Numbered from the stretch's first letter, positions 7,504 to 16,757 are shown. The stretch: DNA of 64,000 nt from JABJMC01 sp964473745 (GCA_964473745.1 CAYYQE010000008.1:1-64000); one strand, 5' to 3'. The notes: a model not told the origin generated them from the letters alone. Numbers and translations are program-made.

Positions 7504-9360
7504 TTATTCTTCTAGTTCGAACTCAGTTAATATAAGATCCAAATCAGATCCCTCGACATCTACCACTTGAACATCCGCAATCAGTGCTTCCCGATTCAAC
7601 TCAAAATCTTTGATGCGCTTAAACATACTAATCAAATATGATTCATAAGTAGTTTGCACATTTTCGAAAACATAAAAGCGAGCCTTAAGATCCACTTCCA
7701 CTTGTTTAAGTTCAATAAATAAAAGCAGTTGCTCCTCGGCACTCATGGCATCAAATTCCTTTAAATTAAGAAAAACTAACGCTTCAGACGAATCTTTAGA
7801 AATTTCGTTTTCATCAAACTGAGCTGACATTTCAACCTGTAATTCTTCAATTTCATCATAATGATCAACTCCTAAATTATAGTAATCCTTAAGCTCTTGA
7901 ATGTGCTCATCCAAGGTTTCAGCTCGATTAGTAGAAGCGTCCAAAAGTGTGTCCACATCTACAAAATAAAGATTATAAAGACTTTCCAAATCCGCCACAA
8001 AAGTTTGAAGCCTAGAGGAATAATCAATCATATCTTCTTCGGTACCAATCAAAACACTAGAATCAACGCCGGTATCACCTTCTAAATCCATTTCTGGATT
8101 TCCTAGCAAAAGCCCGATGTAAATCGAAGGATCCACCCAAACTTGATCACTAGAATCAGCGGTCGTAGGGGTAACCTCATCAGGAGTTGCATCCGGGATT
8201 TCATCCACCGTATCATCTGACTCTACCACCTCAATCGGATCAGAATCCTCTCCGTCAAAAATCGAAAAATCACCATTAATCAATTTTGGTGCTAAGAAAA
8301 ATCCAGCCAAAATAATCGCTCCAATTAAAACTAGCACTCCGCAACAAAACTTAAGATGACGCGTAGTAAGATTGGCTTCATGCAGTAATTGCTCCACCCG
8401 CTCGGTGAACGAGCCACTTATCGCCATTTCTTCCAAAGAACCTTCCTCTTTCGCTTCTGAAGACTCCACTACTTCGCCTTCAACTATTTCGGGAGCTTCT
8501 GGTTCTTCTACTTCTTTTGGTTCGGGAGCTGATTCAGAAACCGGTTCGGGAGATTTTGGAGGCTCTGGAGATTCTGGTTCTGATTTAGGGGCTATTGGTT
8601 CAGGGATCGGAGGCTCGGGCGACGCAGCTGGTTTAGCACTAGATTCGTCGGGTCCACCAAAGGGACTTTCATAATTCCCAAAATCATCACTAGTTTTCGA
8701 AGTAGATTCCGGAGCCAAATCAAATGGCGAGGGTTCTGCGGTCACCGGCTTGGGGGCTATTGGATCTGGGGTTACTGGGTCTGGGGTAACTGGGTCTGGC
8801 GTTGGTTGTGGTGGCTCAGGCGTTGGTTGTGGTGGCTCAGGCGTTGGTTGTGGCGGTTCAGGCTTTGGTTGTGGCGATTCAGGCTGAGGACTCAAATCAA
8901 AAGGGCTAGGCGCCGCAGGCTCGGGCTTTGGAGGTTCAGGCTTTGGAGGCTCAGGCTTTGGAGGTTCAGACTTTGGAGATTCAGGCTTTGGAGGTTCAGG
9001 AGTCGGTTGCCCACCAGTTCCCGAATTATCAAAAGAAGCTGCCAAATCAAAAGGTGATGGTTCGGACGCTCCTGATGGAACAGGTGAATCACTTACCAAT
9101 GAATCATCTGGCAACGGCTCGGGAGCCGGCTTATCCAAATCCTCTGCTGCTTTATCATTTGCCAAGGCTAAATCTGGAACTGTTAAATCCGGTTTTGCAT
9201 TTTTATTAACCGTTTTTGGACGACGACGCGGTCGACGACGACGTTTTTTAGGAGGTACAACCGTACTATCCTTCGGCAGAGTCGAATCTTTTTTTGAAGA
9301 AGTATCTACACTTTGCTCATTTTTTTGAGCATCGTCCTTTTTGATATTGTTGTCTGGCAT
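7504..9360 (-). CDS. proline-rich single-pass membrane protein with repeated PSPFDL motifs
   Basis: 618 residues, not a family I recognise. Residues 37-49 are a strongly basic cluster (KKRRRRPRRRPK). Residues about 75-300 are low-complexity Pro/Glu with KPEPP- and PEPPQPT-type repeats. Inside this tail PSPFDL recurs exactly at 101-106, 151-156 and 210-215, with ESPF at 231-234. One membrane helix is at about 337-358 (FCCGVLVLIGAIILAGFFL). The rest (about 360-618) is acidic and helical, presumably outside the cell. The layout suggests a cytoplasmic disordered tether carrying peptide docking motifs. It has its own promoter (9386-9414). Confidence 0.7.
   Translation of the reverse strand: MPDNNIKKDDAQKNEQSVDTSSKKDSTLPKDSTVVPPKKRRRRPRRRPKTVNKNAKPDLTVPDLALANDKAAEDLDKPAPEPLPDDSLVSDSPVPSGASEPSPFDLAASFDNSGTGGQPTPEPPKPESPKSEPPKPEPPKPEPPKPEPAAPSPFDLSPQPESPQPKPEPPQPTPEPPQPTPEPPQPTPDPVTPDPVTPDPIAPKPVTAEPSPFDLAPESTSKTSDDFGNYESPFGGPDESSAKPAASPEPPIPEPIAPKSEPESPEPPKSPEPVSESAPEPKEVEEPEAPEIVEGEVVESSEAKEEGSLEEMAISGSFTERVEQLLHEANLTTRHLKFCCGVLVLIGAIILAGFFLAPKLINGDFSIFDGEDSDPIEVVESDDTVDEIPDATPDEVTPTTADSSDQVWVDPSIYIGLLLGNPEMDLEGDTGVDSSVLIGTEEDMIDYSSRLQTFVADLESLYNLYFVDVDTLLDASTNRAETLDEHIQELKDYYNLGVDHYDEIEELQVEMSAQFDENEISKDSSEALVFLNLKEFDAMSAEEQLLLFIELKQVEVDLKARFYVFENVQTTYESYLISMFKRIKDFELNREALIADVQVVDVEGSDLDLILTEFELEE
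8799..8882 (-). repeat. four tandem 21-bp repeats inside the proline-rich gene
   Basis: Four consecutive 21-bp units (8799, 8820, 8841, 8862) encode a PEPPQPT-type heptapeptide. The first two are identical; the others carry a few substitutions. They are coding minisatellite repeats and probably vary in copy number between strains. Confidence 0.9.
8925..8999 (-). repeat. five tandem 15-bp repeats inside the proline-rich gene
   Basis: Five 15-bp units from 8925 encode PKPEP-type pentapeptides in the cytoplasmic tail. Units differ by one to three bases. This array is separated by about 40 bp from the 21-bp array. Confidence 0.9.
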
Positions 9361-9385
9361 AGAAAAATGCTAATTCTATCCTTAA

Positions 9386-9414
9386 ATTATACCAAATTTT
9401 CAAGATTTCTTCAA
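9386..9414 (-). promoter_or_regulatory. sigma70-type promoter of the proline-rich gene
   Basis: Minus strand: TTGAAG (9409-9414), 17-nt spacer, TATAAT (9386-9391), 25 nt before the ATG at 9360. It lies over the 3' end of coaBC, so the proline-rich gene and rel can be expressed apart from the CoA genes. Confidence 0.65.
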
Positions 9415-10578
9415 CCCCTCTAACAGATTTCGAGCCAACTCTTTTTTAGTTCCATGCAAAGACCTTTGCGCGCGTTCAGTAATTAACACAAATTCTCCTT
9501 TCTCGGCATTTATAACCTGAGGAGAATTTGCTATTAAAACATCCACTCCTTTATCACGCCTTTTTTGCTCTCCCAACTCTTGTAAATCACCAGATTCCAA
9601 CCCAAATCCAATCACAACCTGATCAGGTCGCTTTTTCTTTACCACTTCTTTCAAAATATCTGGATTTTCCTTTAATTCAATAATTCGCCCCTCACCCGTT
9701 TTTTTAAGTTTATTTTTAGAAACATTCTTTGGTTTAAAATCACTAATTGCTGCCGCAGAAATATAAAAATCACACTTTTCAAACTTTTCAAGCACCGCCT
9801 TTCTCATCTGTTGCGCTGTCTCAATTTGGAAAATTTTCAAATTTTTGTGAAGAACATACGAAACATCCACTTTTCCGGAAATTAACGTAACATTCGCCCC
9901 ACGCAAAAGAGCCTCGCGAACCAGAGCCAGTCCCATTTTTCCACTCGAATAATTCGTAAGACAACGAACTGGATCTAACGATTCCTTTGTCCGCCCACTA
10001 GTAATCAAAAAATTCTTTCCTTTTAAATCTTGGGGAACCAAAAGCTGCTCCGCGCGCAACACAATCGACTCTAGCGACACCAAATGGCCAACCGCATAAA
10101 TCCCACACGCTAACTCCCCTTCTATTGGTTCAATAACCGCTACCCCCGCACTCTGCAAACGATGCAAATTTTCCTGAACAATAGGGTGTAAATACATGGC
10201 CTCGTTCATAGCCGGAGCCACCAAAACCGGGGCTCGCGTTGCCAATAAAGCTGTTGTTAACAAATCATCAGCCAAACCAGTCGCATAACGCCCAATTAAA
10301 CTCGCTGTAGCTGGCGCCAAAACCACGACATCCGCCTCCTTCATAACCTGTAAATGAGGCATTGGATCATTCCCAGAACGATCAAACATACGATGATGAA
10401 CCGGATTACCAGAAACCGCCTGAAAAAGCTGCGGACTAATAAGTTCCGTGGCGTGTGCCGTCATAAAAACATGAACTTGCGCACCTTGTTTCTTAAAAAA
10501 TCGCGTTAACTCCAACGCTTTATAAATAGCCACGCTACTGGCCACACCAATTACAATTTTTTTACCTTTTAGAGACAT
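9400..10578 (-). CDS. coaBC: phosphopantothenoylcysteine decarboxylase/phosphopantothenate-cysteine ligase
   Basis: 392 residues, the bifunctional CoaBC (Dfp). The N-terminal flavoprotein CoaC domain has GVASSVAIYKALEL, the active-site His in PMPHLQVM, PATASLIGRYATGLADDLL and the PAMN motif. The C-terminal CoaB domain starts near residue 185 with NFLITSGRTKESLDPVRCLTNYSSGKMG and contains SAAISDFKP. It turns 4'-phosphopantothenate plus cysteine into 4'-phosphopantetheine. It overlaps panC by 10 nt and is the last gene of the CoA run. Confidence 0.95.
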   Translation of the reverse strand: MSLKGKKIVIGVASSVAIYKALELTRFFKKQGAQVHVFMTAHATELISPQLFQAVSGNPVHHRMFDRSGNDPMPHLQVMKEADVVVLAPATASLIGRYATGLADDLLTTALLATRAPVLVAPAMNEAMYLHPIVQENLHRLQSAGVAVIEPIEGELACGIYAVGHLVSLESIVLRAEQLLVPQDLKGKNFLITSGRTKESLDPVRCLTNYSSGKMGLALVREALLRGANVTLISGKVDVSYVLHKNLKIFQIETAQQMRKAVLEKFEKCDFYISAAAISDFKPKNVSKNKLKKTGEGRIIELKENPDILKEVVKKKRPDQVVIGFGLESGDLQELGEQKRRDKGVDVLIANSPQVINAEKGEFVLITERAQRSLHGTKKELARNLLEGLKKS

Positions 10579-11363
10579 TTCAATAAAATATTATCAATTA
10601 ATCGCACTTTTCCAAACTTTGCGGCCACCGCCACCACGGCCTCACTCTCTACACGATTGATTTTCTTTAACGAACGAGCATCTCGAATTTCAGCGTATTC
10701 ATAGCTTTGAAAAGCATCACGCAATTGTTGTTCCAAAACTTTTGGCTCACACTCTCCTTGTTCAAATAATTTATTCGCCATGCGCAATGACTGGCTTAGA
10801 CTTAAGGCTAATTCACGTTCTTTTTTATTCAAATAAACATTGCGTGAGCTCATTGCCAGTCCATCTTGTTCGCGAATTGTTGGCAACACGTGCAGCTTAA
10901 TTTGAGGAAAATATTTTTGGATTAACCAATCAATCACCCGCGTTTGCTGAAAATCTTTTTGCCCAAAATAAACATCGGTTGGGCGCACTTTTTCAAAAAG
11001 CCTCTTTACTACTGTCGCCACACCAAAAAAATGATCTGGCCTAGAAACACCACACAAAACATTCGTTAACTCGCACGGCGGCTCTATTCGCGTTACATTC
11101 TTCAAACCCTCCGGATAAATTTCCTCCACAGTTGGACACCAAATTTCATCCACCCCCTCTTTTAAAAGCAACTCCTTATCTCGCTCCAAATCACGGGGAT
11201 ATTTTTCAAAATCTTCACCCTCGCTAAACTGCGTCGGATTCACAAAAATACTTACCACCACTTTATCGCAATCCCGCCGGGCCGCTTGCACCAAACTCAA
11301 ATGCCCCTCATGGAGAGCACCCATGGTTGGAATAAAGCCTAAACTATTATTTGTAACTTTCAT
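10569..11363 (-). CDS. panC: pantothenate synthetase
   Basis: About 264 residues from the ATG at 11363 (MKVTNNSLGFIPTMGALHEGH). It carries the HIGH-type signature TMGALHEGH, the ATP site VVSIFVNPTQF, YFGQKDFQQ and the MSSRN (KMSKS-like) motif. It ligates pantoate with beta-alanine. The frame stays open upstream to 11420, but that extension lies in panB coding sequence and has no start signal. From 11363 the gene overlaps panB by 17 nt, typical of coupled genes. The N-terminus before IPTMG is shorter than usual, so the start is fairly rather than fully sure. Confidence 0.93.
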   Translation of the reverse strand: MKVTNNSLGFIPTMGALHEGHLSLVQAARRDCDKVVVSIFVNPTQFSEGEDFEKYPRDLERDKELLLKEGVDEIWCPTVEEIYPEGLKNVTRIEPPCELTNVLCGVSRPDHFFGVATVVKRLFEKVRPTDVYFGQKDFQQTRVIDWLIQKYFPQIKLHVLPTIREQDGLAMSSRNVYLNKKERELALSLSQSLRMANKLFEQGECEPKVLEQQLRDAFQSYEYAEIRDARSLKKINRVESEAVVAVAAKFGKVRLIDNILLKCL

Positions 11364-12111
11364 CTTGGGATGGAAATATACCATTTTCCACCTCAAATTT
11401 AAACCTAGTAACTGCCTCACCTATTACCTCCTGCAAATTTACGTACTTTTTAACAAACTTCGGCGTAAAATCACCATAAAGTCCCAATAAATCAGACGTA
11501 ACTAGTACCTGCCCATCACAATTCGGCCCAGCCCCAATCCCAATTGTCGGAATTCTTAACATGTCAGTAATTTTTTTTGCTAAATCTGTGGGGATACACT
11601 CCAAGACCACGGCAAAACATCCTGCCTCCTCCAAAGCTCGTACCTCGTCCAAAATCATCTCTTCTTCTGCTGTCGTTCGACCCTTAACTTTCATTTTTCC
11701 TGCTTCTTGCGGTTTAAGCCCAGTATGTCCCATTACCGAAAATCCAGCCTCCACTAAGGCCTGACAAATCTCTGGGCACCCCTCGATTTTAATAGCTCGC
11801 ACACCGGTTTCTTCAATCATACGCTCGACATTCTTGATTGCTAACTCATTCGTTTCATAAGACCCCTTTGGCATATCCGCCACCACAAACGCCCCAGTAT
11901 TCCCACGCATCACCGCCTGGGTATGACGAATCATATCGTTCATGGTTACAAAATGAGTATTTTCATAACCCAAAACAACCATTCCCAAAGAATCCCCTAC
12001 TAAAATCACATCAATTCCAACTTCACTCAAAATTTGGGCCATCGGATAATCATACGCGGTTAAGACGACAATTTTCCGATGACCCTTTAATTCACAAACA
12101 GATTGAGGCAT
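11347..12111 (-). CDS. panB: 3-methyl-2-oxobutanoate hydroxymethyltransferase
   Basis: 254 residues with KIVVLTAYDYPMAQILSEVG, LVGDSLGMVVLGYENT (metal-binding Asp) and ADMPKGSY, a typical PanB barrel ending in VENGIFPSQDES. It makes ketopantoate from ketoisovalerate and methylene-tetrahydrofolate. The ATG follows the previous gene's TAG directly. With panC, coaBC and coaW it covers most steps from ketoisovalerate to phosphopantetheine; panE/ilvC and panD are not here. Confidence 0.95.
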   Translation of the reverse strand: MPQSVCELKGHRKIVVLTAYDYPMAQILSEVGIDVILVGDSLGMVVLGYENTHFVTMNDMIRHTQAVMRGNTGAFVVADMPKGSYETNELAIKNVERMIEETGVRAIKIEGCPEICQALVEAGFSVMGHTGLKPQEAGKMKVKGRTTAEEEMILDEVRALEEAGCFAVVLECIPTDLAKKITDMLRIPTIGIGAGPNCDGQVLVTSDLLGLYGDFTPKFVKKYVNLQEVIGEAVTRFKFEVENGIFPSQDESYK

Positions 12112-12756
12112 CTATAAATTAAATAAACTCGTTGAAATATCTCCGTAACTAAAAGTTGCCGCACTTGTCCCAAGACCCAAAGCAGCAAAAAGTAAGCCGA
12201 TTGGAATAGCCGCTAGACCTCCTAAAAGAACCGACAAAATCGAAACTCCAATAGTTTTCCAGAAGCCAAATCCAAAAATCTGATTCATCATTGTAAAGAA
12301 AAGAACTAAGAACCAAACCAAAGCAATCAAACTACCAACAAGAGGAACGATGTTAAGAACCATCGGAAGCATTAAAAAACCATAAAGCCCGATAAAACCC
12401 TTTAAATCTCCTTGCTTAGTTCCTTTAAAACTCAAGGACACGCTATAAATCGCTACAACGCAAATTAACCCAACAATAAAGCCCATCAGGCCAGACCCAA
12501 TCATGTCCATGAGGCCATAATTAACGTCAATACCAAAAGAGGCGGCTAATTCATTTGCTCCACGCATGGTCATCCATTGAGAAAACACACTAGCGATTTG
12601 AGCTAACGCTAGAAAAAGAAGCCCATAAACAAAATAGTCAGAATTTTTAACAACTCGGACCATTGCCGCGCGATCACGCGTCAATACGCCCTTAAGGTCT
12701 GCTAAAAGCCCTACTTTTCCGGCCGATGAAGGCGCGGCGGGAGGTGTTTTTTTCAT
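12112..12756 (-). CDS. Yip1-like multi-pass membrane protein
   Basis: 214 residues: a short N-terminal tail rich in Pro, Ala and Lys, an amphipathic stretch (LLADLKGVLTRDRAAMVRVV), then about five hydrophobic helices. The pattern of helices, with FKGTKQGDLKGFIGLYGFLMLP between them, resembles the Yip1/YIPF domain, of unknown function in bacteria. It sits between the kinase gene and panB. An AACT-type element (12765-12768) precedes the ATG by 8 nt. Confidence 0.55.
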   Translation of the reverse strand: MKKTPPAAPSSAGKVGLLADLKGVLTRDRAAMVRVVKNSDYFVYGLLFLALAQIASVFSQWMTMRGANELAASFGIDVNYGLMDMIGSGLMGFIVGLICVVAIYSVSLSFKGTKQGDLKGFIGLYGFLMLPMVLNIVPLVGSLIALVWFLVLFFTMMNQIFGFGFWKTIGVSILSVLLGGLAAIPIGLLFAALGLGTSAATFSYGDISTSLFNL

Positions 12757-12792
12757 TTTTAAAAAGTTAAAAGAATAAAAAACTGAAAAAAA

Positions 12793-13350
12793 TTATTTAT
12801 AAGGGACCAGATAAAGACCCCCGTAGAGGTTATCAGCATTTAAATTTTGGAACAAAGCCAAAATCACAAATACGGTAAGTCCAGCCAAAATCACTGAAAT
12901 AACTGCATTCTCGGTTGAAAGTCGTTTTACATCTTTTAGAATTCTAACTATCAAAACCAACATCCAAAGCAGGACCACCACACTCAAAACCGGAAAAAAA
13001 GTAAGGACACCAATCACATAACCATGACCAACAACTCGAAATAATGAAACAAAATCACCGTGTGCTTTGAATAAATTATTCGCCACAATATGAATCAAAT
13101 AAACAACTAAAACCACCAAAAAAATCGCCACAATAGCGTGTCCAAAAGCCTCTAATAATGTCGGCCGATAAGTAACTGGGCCATATCTAACTGGAAACAA
13201 AAGTGAGCCAAGCGCTCCAGCAAACGAAGAAATTGCAATTATTAAAACCGCTGAACCTGTTGCCAAAGGATCTTTAGACACTGATTTAATTGCGGAGTCA
13301 TTAAGCTCTACAATCTTAATCGCTCGTTTTAGAATCGGGAGTAGATTCAT
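12793..13350 (-). CDS. Yip1-like multi-pass membrane protein (second copy)
   Basis: 185 residues with about five hydrophobic segments and the same general plan as the next gene downstream, including a loop with HGDFVSLFRVVGHGYVIGVL. It overlaps the 3' end of coaW by 35 nt, so the two are translationally coupled. No enzymatic motif is visible. A role with the CoA enzymes is suggested only by position. Confidence 0.55.
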   Translation of the reverse strand: MNLLPILKRAIKIVELNDSAIKSVSKDPLATGSAVLIIAISSFAGALGSLLFPVRYGPVTYRPTLLEAFGHAIVAIFLVVLVVYLIHIVANNLFKAHGDFVSLFRVVGHGYVIGVLTFFPVLSVVVLLWMLVLIVRILKDVKRLSTENAVISVILAGLTVFVILALFQNLNADNLYGGLYLVPYK

Positions 13351-14188
13351 GAACGCATTTTACCACGGCCGCTCCGATCGCTGAAACATATTCCGCAGAC
13401 TTAGGAAGAATTATCGCCCGTTCGTACAATTTCCCCACTTCGAAAATAATATTAGTAATGGGTTCTATTCGCGTTAATTTACCGGTTAGCACGATGGTTT
13501 TGAGATCCTCGGCTTTAGCTGCAAAAGTGGCGGCGGTCGCGATGGTTTGGCCCACCAAATTAGCCAATCCCGCCGCCAAGTCTGACGTAGAAAAGTCAAT
13601 TTCTGGGATTCCCCGCACCACTTTTCCCAAATTTGAAGCCGTCATATCTTCAGAAACACGACCAATCCCCTGTCCGACAATATCTTTCACACTCAGATCA
13701 ACCTTTGAGCGATCCCCTTTTTTAAACAATTCTACTAATTTTTCGGGAGAAGCCTCATTTAACAAAAGCTGGCATAAGCTTAAAAAAGTCCCGCCCCCAA
13801 CCCCAGTTCCTCCCACATGAAAAAATTCCTGGCCTCGAGCCGCTACCATACAAGTTCCAGTCCCCATACTCACTACTAAACAATTATCAGATAATTCACC
13901 TAATTCCTGTCGAAGCAACCATTCGCCGCCAGCTCCAATCGCTTCAATTTCATTTATATGACGAACCAAAACACCCTCTAATTCCTCTACATCCCGATGA
14001 CTTTTCCCTCCTGTTACTCTAATTTCTTGCACCTCGCCAAGATCTAATCCAATCCCGGCCACAAACCGTTCCAAACTACTCACATCCACATCCTCCCGCT
14101 CATAAAAATCCAGGGCCTGAAATTCAGTCCCATTCCACCTCGCTACATCAATCGTAGACCCCCCAAAATCAATAGAAACAATCTTCAT
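13316..14188 (-). CDS. coaW: type II pantothenate kinase
   Basis: About 290 residues from MKIVSIDFGGSTIDVARW, the phosphate-1 loop of the ASKHA fold. VVSMGTGTCMV and GGTGVGGGTFLSL are the phosphate-2 and adenosine signatures of type II (staphylococcal/eukaryotic-like) pantothenate kinase. It makes 4'-phosphopantothenate, the substrate of coaBC downstream. The frame is open up to 14236, but I start at 14188: a -10 box (14196-14201) lies 7 nt upstream, and the family begins at MKIxxID. This is the first gene of the CoA run. Confidence 0.88.
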   Translation of the reverse strand: MKIVSIDFGGSTIDVARWNGTEFQALDFYEREDVDVSSLERFVAGIGLDLGEVQEIRVTGGKSHRDVEELEGVLVRHINEIEAIGAGGEWLLRQELGELSDNCLVVSMGTGTCMVAARGQEFFHVGGTGVGGGTFLSLCQLLLNEASPEKLVELFKKGDRSKVDLSVKDIVGQGIGRVSEDMTASNLGKVVRGIPEIDFSTSDLAAGLANLVGQTIATAATFAAKAEDLKTIVLTGKLTRIEPITNIIFEVGKLYERAIILPKSAEYVSAIGAAVVKCVHESTPDSKTSD

Positions 14189-14195
14189 GGCTCTC

Positions 14196-14201
14196 AGCAT
14201 A
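14196..14201 (-). promoter_or_regulatory. -10 element 7 nt before coaW (leaderless start)
   Basis: Minus strand TGG-TATGCT, an extended -10, ends 7 nt before the ATG at 14188. No good -35 is visible. If used, the coaW message starts at or beside its start codon. Confidence 0.4.
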
Positions 14202-14326
14202 CCAGTATTCTTCCCCACAAAATAGCGGTTTGCCAATTCATCTTACCCAAAAAATATTTCTATAAAATCTTAAATCAGGTAAACTTTTGCTCGTTAAATT
14301 TTAAAAACCCTTAACCCTATAAAGGT

Positions 14327-16402
14327 ATGTCAATCCCTCTAATGGCTTTGATCGTGAGCGCCGCTGTCTTGGTTTACGCGGTAATTATTGTGATCAATGT
14401 TCTTAACAAAAAACCTGGCACCACCACTATGCAAGAAATCGCTGGTGCTATTCAGGAAGGTGCTATGGCTTTCTTAAACCGCCAATTTAAAACTATTGCG
14501 GTATTTGCTATTCTCCTTTTCCTTATTATGGGCTTTGGCCTTCCTCAAGGAGAATATCACGATGGATATTTAATGGCCCTCGGCTTTATTGTCGGTGCCT
14601 TTTTCTCTGCCCTAGCCGGTTATATTGGTATGGGCATGTCTGTCCGCGCCAATGTTCGCACCGCTAACGCCGCTAAATCTGGTTTAAAAGAAGCTCTGAA
14701 CGTTGCTTTCCGTGGTGGATCTGTTACTGGATTCGCGGTTGTTGGGCTCTCCTTACTTGGTGTAAGTGGGTTTTACGCCCTCTTTACTCAAGTTTGGGAC
14801 GTGCCGGTTGGTTATGCTCCAAATCTTTTGATTGGCTTTGCTTTTGGTGCTTCTTTGGTCTCTCTCTTTGCTCGTGTTGGTGGTGGAATTTTCACCAAAG
14901 CCGCCGATGTAGGAGCCGACCTTGTTGGTAAAATCGAAAAAGGAATTCCCGAAGACGACCCTCGTAATCCCGCTGTTATTGCCGATAACGTTGGTGACAA
15001 CGTTGGTGATTGTGCTGGTATGGGAGCTGATTTATTTGAAACTTACGCCGTTACTTTGATTGCTGCCATGATTTTGGCTGCTTCGACCTTACTCGACACC
15101 ACTGGTCAAATTGCCATTGAATTCCCGCTTGTACTAGGAGCAATTGCGGCTATTGCGTCTGTTATTGGTAGTTATTTTGTTCGTCTAAGCAAAGGCGAAA
15201 ACATTATGGGCGCCTTATATAAAGGAACCATTGCCACTGGTGTAATCTCGGCTATTGGATTCTTCTTCGCTAATAAATGGCTCATGGCTGGTGATATGCG
15301 TATTTTTTACGCCACGCTCGTTGGCCTAGGTATCACCTTCTTTATTTTTGTGATTACAGAATACTACACTTCTACTAAATACAGACCTGTTCAAAGAATT
15401 GCCGAAGCTTCCAAAACTGGAGCTGGAACCAACATTATCTCTGGTCTTGCCGTTGGTTTATTCAGTACCTTCTGGCCAGTACTTTTAATTATTACCGGCA
15501 TTGCTCTTTCTTTCTGGCTTGGTGAAACCTCTACCCTACAAAGTGGTATTTATGGTATTGCCTTAGCCGCGGTAGCAATGCTTTCTACTACCGGCATGGT
15601 GATTGCTATGGACTCTTACGGTCCAATCACAGACAACGCTGGTGGCATTGCCGAAATGAGCAACCTTCCTGAATCTGTACGCAAAAACACTGACGCCTTA
15701 GACGCTGTTGGAAACACTACCAAAGCGGTCACCAAGGGTTACGCTATTAGTTCTGCTGCTTTAGCCACTCTGGTACTTTTCCAATCTTACAACGAAGAAC
15801 TTTTATCTAACGCCGCGGGTGAAGAATTTATTTTCAGTCTAACTGATCACCGAGTTATAATTGGCCTTTTTATTGGTGGAATGCTCCCTTTCTTATTTAG
15901 CGCTCTTTGTATGGAAGCGGTTGGGAAAGCAGCTCATAAAGTTGTCGAAGAGGTTCGCCGCCAATTCAGAGAAATCAAAGGAATTATGACTGGAAAAGCC
16001 AAACCTCAATACGATGTTTGTGTTGATATTGTGACCAAGGCGGCTCTTGCACAAATGGTTATTCCTGGACTACTTGCGGTTGGAGCTCCCATTGCAGTTG
16101 GATTCATTCTTGGACCACACGCTCTTGGTGGACTATTAGCTGGTGTAATTATTTCTGGACTATTACTAGCTCTTTCCATGTCCAATGGTGGAGGTGCTTG
16201 GGACAACGCCAAAAAATACATTGAAGACGGAAATTTCGGTGGCAAAAACTCTCATGCTCACCACGCCGCTATTGTTGGTGACACGGTTGGTGATCCTTAC
16301 AAAGACACCGCTGGACCAGCGCTCAATGCTTTAATTAAGGTTATCAACACTGTTGCTCTAATTATTGCACCTTTAATTGCAGTCTGGAGTCTTTGGGGGT
16401 AA
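14327..16402 (+). CDS. hppA: membrane-bound proton-pumping pyrophosphatase, K+-independent type
   Basis: 691 residues with about 16 membrane helices. The pyrophosphate site is intact: DVGADLVGK, EDDPRNPAVIADNVGDNVGDCAGMG and, near the C-terminus, NGGGAWDNAKKYIEDG and GDTVGDPYKDTAGPA. The GNTTKA motif has Lys where K+-dependent enzymes have Ala; in this family that marks K+-independent pumps, which move H+ rather than Na+. It stores energy from biosynthetic PPi as an ion gradient. An AACC element lies at 14313-14316. The upstream 138-nt gap from coaW is divergent. Confidence 0.97.
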   Translation: MSIPLMALIVSAAVLVYAVIIVINVLNKKPGTTTMQEIAGAIQEGAMAFLNRQFKTIAVFAILLFLIMGFGLPQGEYHDGYLMALGFIVGAFFSALAGYIGMGMSVRANVRTANAAKSGLKEALNVAFRGGSVTGFAVVGLSLLGVSGFYALFTQVWDVPVGYAPNLLIGFAFGASLVSLFARVGGGIFTKAADVGADLVGKIEKGIPEDDPRNPAVIADNVGDNVGDCAGMGADLFETYAVTLIAAMILAASTLLDTTGQIAIEFPLVLGAIAAIASVIGSYFVRLSKGENIMGALYKGTIATGVISAIGFFFANKWLMAGDMRIFYATLVGLGITFFIFVITEYYTSTKYRPVQRIAEASKTGAGTNIISGLAVGLFSTFWPVLLIITGIALSFWLGETSTLQSGIYGIALAAVAMLSTTGMVIAMDSYGPITDNAGGIAEMSNLPESVRKNTDALDAVGNTTKAVTKGYAISSAALATLVLFQSYNEELLSNAAGEEFIFSLTDHRVIIGLFIGGMLPFLFSALCMEAVGKAAHKVVEEVRRQFREIKGIMTGKAKPQYDVCVDIVTKAALAQMVIPGLLAVGAPIAVGFILGPHALGGLLAGVIISGLLLALSMSNGGGAWDNAKKYIEDGNFGGKNSHAHHAAIVGDTVGDPYKDTAGPALNALIKVINTVALIIAPLIAVWSLWG

Positions 16403-16413
16403 TATAAACCACT

Positions 16414-16713
16414 ATGAAAAACCTCCCATCCAAGGAAAATAGAAATCATCAAAGTTTAGGGGCCTCGAATCACTCTGGGCCCCTATCCTCTTTTGAAGTA
16501 ACTTTTGAAATCGATCAAATCTCAAACAACCAAGCCACTCTAATCTCCGAAGAAACCGGCAAAATCACTTGGCCTACCAAAAAACTCCCAAGTGGTCACC
16601 AAATTGGCGACACTATCACTTTAAAAATCCCTCAAAAAGAAGACGGTAAGTGCTGCGAAAAATGCACTGACATGGAACACTTAAGGCAACTATTGGAAGA
16701 GTTGGTTAGCTAA
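16414..16713 (+). CDS. small protein with DUF3006-like fold
   Basis: 99 residues. Residues about 27-70 (FEVTFEIDQISNNQATLIS, then LPSGHQIGDTITLKI) follow the DUF3006 pattern, a small beta-barrel in which a polypeptide reads idR.E...AVL...LP.....GD. A CCEKC cluster and a short helix end the protein. It begins 11 nt after hppA and shares its transcript. Function unknown; the family match is by eye. Confidence 0.55.
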   Translation: MKNLPSKENRNHQSLGASNHSGPLSSFEVTFEIDQISNNQATLISEETGKITWPTKKLPSGHQIGDTITLKIPQKEDGKCCEKCTDMEHLRQLLEELVS

Positions 16714-16724
16714 TTTCAATCAAC

Positions 16725-16757
16725 AAAAAAGGCCCTCCACAAGTGAAAGGCCTTTTT
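16725..16757. terminator. bidirectional rho-independent terminator
   Basis: The arm AAAAAAGGCC (16725-16734) pairs with GGCCTTTTT (16749-16757) across a 14-nt loop. A-runs and T-runs on both sides let it serve the convergent hppA run and the minus-strand bL25 gene. Confidence 0.85.

Noticed and set aside
8799..8999. CRISPR-like direct repeats
   Set aside because: Units of 21 and 15 bp are strictly tandem, in frame and without spacers: coding repeats.
8372..9209. Plus-strand frames opposite the proline-rich gene
   Set aside because: They are mirrors of the repetitive coding sequence and have no start signals.
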